From Turnera subulata (Eukaryota > Streptophyta > Magnoliopsida > Malpighiales > Passifloraceae), in contig JAKUCV010001882.1 of the NCBI GenBank assembly GCA_028386065.3, positions 1 to 64,000 on the forward strand: a DNA stretch of 64,000 bases, given 5' to 3'. The position numbers were made by a program, and so were the translations under genes. The notes beneath the pieces are model-generated. The model saw nothing but the letters and a program-made list of their open reading frames with translations. It ran no database searches and was not told the origin of the DNA. Below, one piece after another: positions 57,047-64,000 of this stretch. Position 1 is the first letter of the stretch, and each line of letters starts with the position of its first letter.

Positions 57047-58499
57047 CTGTAGATCCTTAGGGATGTTTGGATATATTTTGTGCTCCTATGTGCATGAGTC
57101 TGGTCCTTTTTTAGTCGTTTGTTGCACTGTCATATGCATTCATATAGTGAGTCGTACTTTGGATCCGGTGGAGGACATGCACCTGCTGAGGGTCAGAGTG
57201 ACCCGGTACTGTCGTTGAAATGACTTGTTTATCTTTACAGCTTAGGCTGTTGCAAAGTTTGTTTGGTGGAATATCCCCTGCTTTATGTGAGTCGGTGTGG
57301 ACTCGTATGTTTCTTGTTTGTGTGAGTACACTGTTGTCGCTTCTACTTGTGTTGTTGCCGGAAGGTGCTTTCCTACGGTAACATGTCTGATAGTTCCAGA
57401 AATGGAACTGGCCAATACAAGTAAGAACCATCGATTTGCTTTTGGATGTTACGTCAGTGAAGTGATGATCTGATATGATGCTTATGGATATGATTCTTGT
57501 AATCTTATTGATCATGGTATTTTTGGTCTGATTTGCTGAACTCGACGATTTGAATTTGCTTGCGGATGATTTTTATGGATTAAATCTTGATCGGAGTTCG
57601 AGCTGATAGTTTCTTGAATTAATTTGAGGTTGATTTAATGGTATATTTGGGGAATTTTCTTTTTATCATATTTGAGGTACTCAATTTTGTTGAGATTTGA
57701 GATATTAATGGTGATTGTGATAAAAAATTTTTTATCATAATCTTTATTGAGGTTATAGTTCATGTGCTGGATGAGGATGCGGGAAGTATATTTACATTGA
57801 GGTTTGATTTTGAGGTGCTCCCGAGTTTTGTGAATCAATTGCTAGTTAGTTGATTATGTGATAAGAGATATGGTGATGTTTTAAGTTCTTCATTAAAGAA
57901 ACTTTGGTGTTCATGTTGAGTGAGACTTGGGCGATAGTTTTGTCAGTTTGAGTTATTCAAGGATGTTTGGGTCTCAAGAAATACAAGTTTTAGAGTTATA
58001 ACTGTGATACTTCGGTAATGATTCTATATTTCAGGAATTATACAATTTTGGTTGAATTGGTGTGTGGAAAAAGGAAATATTTTGAGGTTCAGAACATGAA
58101 ATAGATTATGGATTTTTGGTTTTGATGTATTCACAATGGGAGTGACGATCTTGTTGCTTAGGTAATAATTTTGGGTTCTGTTACCTGATGATATGCTTAA
58201 TGGAATAAAAAATTGGATATATTTGGTTGAGTGATGATAAATGAAATGGTTTATGGATTCTGGTATTAATAATGTTTATGGTGATTACGTAAGACTCTTG
58301 GGTCGATGCTATGATCTTTATGCTATAATGGATCATCTTTGACTAGAGTCGATGATTGATTTGGTTTAAGGGAGTTCTTCTTCAGAAAGGAATAACTTAT
58401 GTGATGGTTCTTCTTGGTAGTTCGGCCAACGGTACTCTGATACCGGATGACACTTGATGTGTCAAGTAAGCATTTTGTTGCTTGACGTTCGTATGTAAA
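57047..58499 (+). other. Non-coding internal region
   Basis: AT-rich. It holds no gag, protease or pol motif on either strand and no convincing ORF. An obvious reason to call the element non-autonomous. Confidence 0.7.
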
Positions 58500-58534
58500 T
58501 TTCGAGGACGAAATTTTGTTAAGTGGGGTAGAAC
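58500..58534 (+). promoter_or_regulatory. Polypurine tract region
   Basis: TTTCGAGGACGAAATTTTG, then AAGTGGGGTAGAAC, then LTR start TGTAACGCC; nearly the same as the Tekay A tract at 18453-18485. Confidence 0.8.
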
Positions 58535-58824
58535 TGTAACGCCTCGATTCGTTAATTAATTTTTATGGAACTTTTTGAAATTTTTAGAATTTAATTTCCA
58601 ATTTTACCCTTGCGGAATTTCCGTGTGTTTTTGGTCAAGAAAAGTTGTTGTTATTGATTTATTTCCTTGGAAATATTTTCTTTTTTTTGGAATGATCCTA
58701 TATCGGATTAAGGTTTTGGAATTAAATTGTGTTTCAAGGAGAAACGCATAGCTTGATATAGTATTGTCTGATACTACGTCGTTTTGAGGGAGCTAAGGCA
58801 TAAAACTCAAGGTTTGGCAGTGTT

Positions 58825-58916
58825 TTGACCAAGGGAAGAGGGTTGACTGCGCCTAAGACCAAAACGACGTCGTTTTGGTCCCGGCTAAATTCAACCCTAA
58901 CCCTACGATATAAAAA
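58825..58916 (+). promoter_or_regulatory. LTR promoter block: TTGAC boxes, palindrome, TATA
   Basis: TTGACC (58825-58830), TTGACT (58843-58848), a perfect 24-base palindrome (58857-58880) centred on AAAACGACGTCGTTTT, then TATAAAAA (58909-58916) followed by a CT-rich start region. The order is shared with the Tekay LTRs. TTGAC[CT] is the WRKY box; ACGT cores bind bZIP factors. Function inferred. Confidence 0.6.
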
Positions 58917-60825
58917 TTTCTTTTTTCTCTCTCCTCTCTTTTTTTTTTCTTTTTGTTTTCTCTTCTTTTCGAACGGCTGCCTCTATTCCTCTCTTCTCTC
59001 CCCCATTTTCTTTCTTTGACTCACCACGACCTCTCTCTCTTCTTCCTCAAAACTGCCACCACCACTTCGTCTCTTCCCCACAGTCTTTTGCCGCCACCAT
59101 CGAAGGGCGAGATTGTTGCCGTGGCTTCGACGTAGGAAGGGGCTCAGGAGGCCGGTGCAGGGCAGGCGCGGCCCGACCCGGGCTTGGACGCGACGAGGAG
59201 TCGCCGCCGCCCTGTGTTGCCGTCTGTGTTGTTCGGTGATGGCGGGTCAGCTGTGTTGCCGACGCGAGGTTGGTGGACAGGTTCTGGTCGGCGCGGGCTA
59301 TACCAAGCAATGAGGCTGCAGGTTAGTTGAACAGATTTGTGACACGTTCGAATCTTGACAGTATGGTTCGTGAGTTCCCGCTAAGAATTTCGGCAAACTT
59401 TGATTTTTTTTTTAAGGTTGATAAAGGTCCTGTGAATGTGGAATGCTATTGAATTGATTGATGGGTTATCTTCCTGTTTACTCTATTTTCGAGAATTTGC
59501 TGTTTGGAATCTTTAATCCGCTATAAGTAATTCTTGCCATGAATTTAATAATCAATTGGTAGTGCTAGAAGAATTGTTCTGGGTTCTCTTTTAGGTGTCC
59601 TTTTAAGAAAAGAGAAAGTTTTCACAGGATTAATGTAACTCGTTTTTGGCCTGAGACCCAGCGTGCAATTGAGTGATGATATATATCTTTGTGCCAAGTT
59701 CAGGAAAAGTTCGTAGCACATGGGCCATAATGTCATGGATTGATTCTTTTCTTTTAACTATTTCTGCTGGTCACCTTGATGTGCTGGGATCTTGGAATTG
59801 TTTAGGAATTGTTTCTAACATGGCTTTGTTAGATAATTTATTCAAGGACCGGTATTATTTATCATTGAATTTTTAAAGCCCAACTTTGAATTGGTAGGTT
59901 GATCTCTAAAATGGTTCCGTGATTCCTTTTGAGCTTTAATAGTTTATAAACCTTAGTGAGTTATGTCAGGTTCAAATAAGCTATTAATAGGCTATAAGGT
60001 TTTATTTTTTGGGTGAGCTGAAAGGCTGGCATGGGTTTGAAATGGGTAACCGTGTGGGCTTAATGTTCTTAGGTAATGGAAAACTAAAGTATTGTTATTC
60101 AAAGGTTCAGGTCTGATAGTAAACAAACAAATATTATATAGCTATATATATATACAAATGTATGCTGATCTTATCTCAAGTTTTCAAAGTGGAGTTTGTA
60201 CAAATAATAGGCTTATCTTGTAGTTCCTTTTTGCTCCTATGCCATATTGAGGCCTATAAACAAAGAAATTATAAAGCTAACTACACAGCATGCTTGCATT
60301 CTTTGTCTTTTAAACGAATGTTTAAGTGATATATGTGACTACATGTTTAGGTACTGGTTATACTTATAAAGCAACAGGACAAAGCACTAATCTCCAGAAC
60401 GATACCTAATAGTCCAGATGAGGACTTATAAACCCTGGTATGCCTTTACTGCCCACAATGCTCGGGTTGATGGTCATGGGTAAATGATGTGATAAATTCC
60501 TGTTTGTATCAAACGTTGTTTGCCTGGGTGCTTGTTGTGTTGCCTGCTCTTGTCTGCTTTGGTTGCCATACTGATGTTATATTTGTTATTATATGCTGAT
60601 TATATGATATGGCACCTATGATGGTTGTCATCATACTTTGAGTACATGAGATGTACTAATAGAAAAGGAGCACACATGATGCAAGAATTGTTAAAGAGCA
60701 TACAACTACTTTATACATATTACATTAACAACTTACCAAGCTGGTAAACTAAAAGATAAGTAATTTCTACTATGGGGCTGTTGACCGGTAGCACCGAGCG
60801 GGGCAGAGGGTATCCCTCGGGTCCT

Positions 60826-61105
60826 GTACTTATGGTGAGTTGTACTCACAGAGACGGCGACGAGGGGATAGATGGGTACGCCCCTCGATAGTATATTAAT
60901 GAGAGTACCCCTCGCAGAGCTGGCGCCTTGGGGATTTGTCGGGTGTACCCCTTGGTTATTGTTATTACTTATTACTTGGTGATAGCACCCCTCACAGAGC
61001 CGGCGACTTGGGGACTGACGTGTGTGCCCCAAGATTCTTGTACTATGTATTTCCTTGAGGAAAGCACCCCTCCTAGAGCTGTCGGCCACTTGGTTATTAG
61101 TGGTT
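60826..61105. repeat. ~79-bp tandem units in LTR (3' copy)
   Basis: Same four-unit array as at 55480-55760, with scattered substitutions. Confidence 0.75.
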
Positions 61106-62226
61106 ATCTTTTTGTCGGAACTTACCCATTCCGGTGATTTATATTATATATGTTTTGAGTTTTGGCATACGCCCTGGGGAGCTGGCCAGTCGCTACCGCG
61201 CCCGACGCACACAGTAGAGGGCCCTAATAGTAAAACGTACAACTCCTACAAATCTTAACAATCACATACAAGAAGATGAAATACTCACTTGGGACAAAAT
61301 TCTGTGAATTACTTGTGATGTGCACTGATGGTGACTTGCTTTGTGCACTGTGGCTTTGATGACGTATACCAGTGTATTTGTGGTTGACTTGTATATGTGT
61401 ATACCTTGGTTTATTTGTTTGCGGTGAGACAGTGGTTGGTCTCACCCCCTCACGTCTTTTACAGGTTAACTACTCGTTGAGCAGTGGTGCATATCAGCAG
61501 GTGGCAGTGTTTTCCTCTCGTCCGGTCGGATCCATAGGGTGCATTCTATTCATGTTTCTTATGTTCTTTTGTCTTCCACTGCATACTCATTTTACCTTGA
61601 ATAATTTATTATATAATTTATAATAAAATTGATGATGATTGTGTCATGGCTAACATTTCCGGTATTGGGAGTTGGGCTCGCATAGAGCCGGTTTCTATTT
61701 GGATTCCGTTTGTTTACCTTGGCTTGTATATTGATTTCTCGATTCATTTGTGGTTTATATCGTAACTAGGGGACAGAAGGGTAGTTTGGCCATTTCATAT
61801 GTATAATTAATTAAATTGGTTGTTTTGGGTTTCGGGCGTTTTAGTTGGTAGCGGAGCTCCAGAACTCCCCTAGTACGATGCAAGGTTCGGCGACGAACCT
61901 AGCGGAAGCTGGTGGGCCTGTGACACCCGGGGTCTATGAGGGAGAGAAGTGTACGCCGGTGCCGGGATGAGCATCGACAAGGAGCGGCTTCTGGCAGGCT
62001 TCTAGACGGAGGGGCACAGGAATGAACCGAATCGACACCGGAATAGGAGAGATCTTGAGACTGTGTAGGGATGGGGCTGCAGAGTTGGGGCAATTTCATA
62101 ATTATATGGGTGTGGGACTGTATAATTAAGAATAGCTCAAATGAAGTGATTTCGAGGTTGTACAGGTATGGGACTGCACAATCGAGAATAGCTTAAACGG
62201 TTTGATCGGTAGTAACTATATCAAGA

Positions 62227-62330
62227 AGGTGCACCTACCTTTTCGGTGCTCATTCTAGAAAAACTCCAAAGTTAAACGTGCTTGACTTGGAGCAATTCTA
62301 GGATGGGTGACCTCCTGGGAAGTTTTCCCC
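62227..62330 (+). ncRNA. 5S rRNA-derived segment in 3' LTR
   Basis: Better preserved than the 5' LTR copy. A box AAGTTAAACGTGCTT (62269-62283) has one change from plant 5S, and GGATGGGTGACCTCCTGGGA (62301-62320) is unchanged. AAACTCCAA before the A box matches GAACTCCGA of 5S. If pol III starts here it would run towards the LTR end at 62412. Confidence 0.78.
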
Positions 62331-62412
62331 GGAAACGTGCGTGTGAGGACTAAGCATGTTGGAAAGGTCCCGTGTTGGTCTGTAGTGACAGTCGACAAGC
62401 CGGGACGTTACA

Positions 62413-62754
62413 CCATTGATCCATATCCTTTTAGTGGTGAAGAAGAGGTTGATGAGGAATGCTTTTGTGTTAGCACACAACCGATCCACCGTAAGCCACC
62501 ATCGTCTACATCATCCGTGGAATCCGATTCCTCCAACATCTTCGACTTTTCTCATGGGATGGGAAGCTCAAGTCGATGGCATCGCCAATCTCAACAAGAC
62601 CATCGGCGAATTACTGTCTCAAATGGATAAGTTGGTTGACATTGTTGATAAGTTAGGGAGAGTCATGTGCAGTAAATTGGATGAACAAGAGAAAATCATC
62701 GCGCAACTTAGGAAGATGCTAGAGAACGTAGAGAACAAACTTGCCAAGGCGTAG
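62413..62754 (+). pseudogene. Retroelement 3' ORF fragment, coiled coil
   Basis: A + strand reading to 62754 ends with a long heptad helix: NLNKTIGELLSQMDKLVDIV, then GRVMCSKLDEQEKIIAQLRK and ENVENKLAKA. Its left part is Ser/Pro/His-rich. No catalytic motif. It directly follows the LTR end at 62412, so it is truncated on the left. Position before an Athila-like 3' region suggests the tail of a gag-pol or extra ORF of the first Athila, but this is uncertain. Confidence 0.4.
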
Positions 62755-64000
62755 TTTCATGCATCATCATTCTATGTGTTGTGTTTTTATTGCTTTATGT
62801 CTTTACTTTTATATGATGCAGTAAATGCTAGTCATCCTCATGGCAATTTAAATTTCATGTCAATTGTGTTTAATTTTGGTGTCATGAACACCTAGTGGCA
62901 ATGCAATTTTGATTTCTCTATCTCTCTTATGGTTGAATCTTACTTTCTCTCTTACTTGGATTCTCTTTTATTATGTGCTATACATGTTTCAATCTAAGTT
63001 TAAGGAGAGTGTCTCTCCTATGTGCCTATCTTTTCATCCTTTGTTTCTTTTCTTTCTTGGTCAATGAGGACAGTGTCCGATTTAAGTTTGAGGAGGGGGA
63101 ACAAATTTCTTTGCAATTTGTTTGTTTTGTTTAGTGTCAATAAAAAGCATGTTTTTTACTTTAATATATTGAGTATGCATATTTTTTATTCTAGACTACT
63201 TAGTAAAAAGCCATTACTTTTTCAAAAAATTGTTTTCAAAATCGTTTTCAACTCTAGTTTTCAAATTGTTTTTCATAAATCGTTTTTAAATAATAGTTTT
63301 TCAAAAAAATTTTTAAAAAATCAATAGAAAATAAAAAAATTCTGAAAAAACCAAAAAGATTTTTCTTTGTTTTTCAAATTGTTTTCAAACCCACCATTCT
63401 ATGATCAAGATGATTTTTGTTGATGGATAACCAAAAGAGTTACTTTAAGTTTTTGAAATCTTTTTCTTTTAGATGCAAGAAGTCTGATTTTTTATTGATC
63501 TTGTGTTCATGCTTAGTTATGATGAATTCATGCAAATTCTAGCATTCTTTGCCTAGCATTTTTCGACACCCTATGCATTGTTTTTCAAAATTTTGACGTC
63601 AACACATATGTCCTAGAATATGTTTTCAGAACTTTTCAAAGCGAATTTTTCTCATAGAAGTTCATTGAAAGAGATGATTTAGGCATTCTTTGTTTAAACC
63701 AACAAGCTAATAAAAAGCCTACCCTTTATCATTTTCCTTTGTTTAACCCCTTTGAGCCTAAATCATGGTAGCTAATTTTTCTTTCTTTACCCACATTTAC
63801 CTACCTTTAACCCTTTGAAGCATTATAGCTACCATTCTTTTCTTTCATTATCCATACCCTATTTTTCAAAGTTCCTTAAGAGATTTTTGTTCTATGTTTT
63901 TTATCATGATTCTTTCTATGATAAGTGCAATTGTACCGTACCTTTATCACATCCAAGAAGGTCTATGCATTGAAGATGTTTGCATTTTCAATTGTTTAAA
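62755..64000 (+). other. Athila-like 3' untranslated region
   Basis: Contains CAATGAGGACAGTGTCCG, then TTTAAGTTTGAGGAGGGGG (about 63062-63098), the phrase found upstream of Athila 3' LTRs. Beyond it are AT-rich words such as AACCCCTTTGAGCC (63746) usual for that region. No gene, no LTR start within the window. Likely the remainder of the Athila begun at 42814. Confidence 0.5.

Larger units (their letters stand above)
55056..62412 (+). mobile_element. Large non-autonomous LTR element, Tekay-related (LARD-like)
   Basis: 5' LTR 55056-57029 (its first about 1.84 kb missing), priming site 57030, 1.5-kb internal without any ORF above 134 codons or retroelement motif, polypurine tract 58500-58534, and full 3' LTR 58535-62412 (3878 bases). 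Priming site and polypurine tract match the Tekay elements at 23264 and 18453. Long LTRs with a short non-coding middle define LARD-type elements, moved by enzymes of a partner. Confidence 0.85.
58535..62412 (+). repeat. 3' LTR of non-autonomous element
   Basis: TGTAACGCCTCGATTCG to GGGACGTTACA. Ends are inverted (TGTAACG / CGTTACA). In order: promoter block and TATA (58825-58916), pyrimidine-rich leader, a GC-rich stretch (59090-59310) with no recognised protein, AT-rich middle, the 79-bp units (60826-61105) and the 5S-derived segment (62227-62330). Confidence 0.9.

Noticed and set aside
59047..59313. Pro/Arg-rich readings on both strands in the 3' LTR
   Set aside because: A GC-rich LTR leader gives long open frames by composition; no recognisable motif.

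Overview
The window is nuclear DNA from a flowering plant, most likely a eudicot, and is made almost entirely of nested, decayed transposable elements. I see no cellular protein-coding gene, tRNA gene or rRNA gene. Evidence for a plant: SIRE-type Copia, Tekay (chromodomain), Tat and Athila Gypsy elements, a CACTA terminus, a hAT-like MITE and plant-type LTR promoters. The stacking of insertions inside insertions is typical of pericentromeric or other gene-poor heterochromatin.

Left third (1-15363). A SIRE-like Copia element on the minus strand (728-9134) carries gag, protease, integrase, reverse transcriptase and RNase H remnants, plus a long extra charged ORF after pol. Its 3' LTR is cut by a + strand LTR (1-727). 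Its gag end is cut by a + strand Copia (LTR 9135-10766, then gag). That element is in turn cut at 12144 by a CACTA transposon whose other end is lost.

Middle (15364-34118). A Tekay family array is arranged LTR - internal A - LTR - internal B - partial LTR, all on the minus strand. The central LTR is split by a Copia element (24485-28616) with a clean 5-bp target duplication CAAAC; an assembly gap hides the front of that Copia. The two Tekay internals share three nonsense positions.

Right half (34119-64000). Tat-family LTRs are nested in sense and antisense: a + fragment (34119-34460), an antisense LTR (34461-35021 continued at 41846), and a Tat element (35022-41840, duplication GATTT). The Tat element has lost its coding part but keeps a tandem-repeat 3' region and an antisense ORF. 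It holds a foreign LTR (35506 to about 37600) with a hAT-like MITE inside. Then comes an Athila element (from about 42814) interrupted by a second, inverted Athila (46712 to about 50690), by another Tat copy (51638-55055) and by a large non-autonomous LTR element (55056-62412). The last 1.6 kb looks like the 3' region of an Athila element.

The most interesting signal is the non-autonomous element at 55056-62412. Each LTR ends in a 5S-rRNA-derived segment with recognisable internal-promoter boxes. Its priming site, polypurine tract and LTR promoter block (two TTGAC boxes followed by an ACGT-core palindrome) closely match the coding Tekay elements at 15364-34118, so it is probably their non-autonomous partner. 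All lineage assignments come from motif recognition; no search was run.
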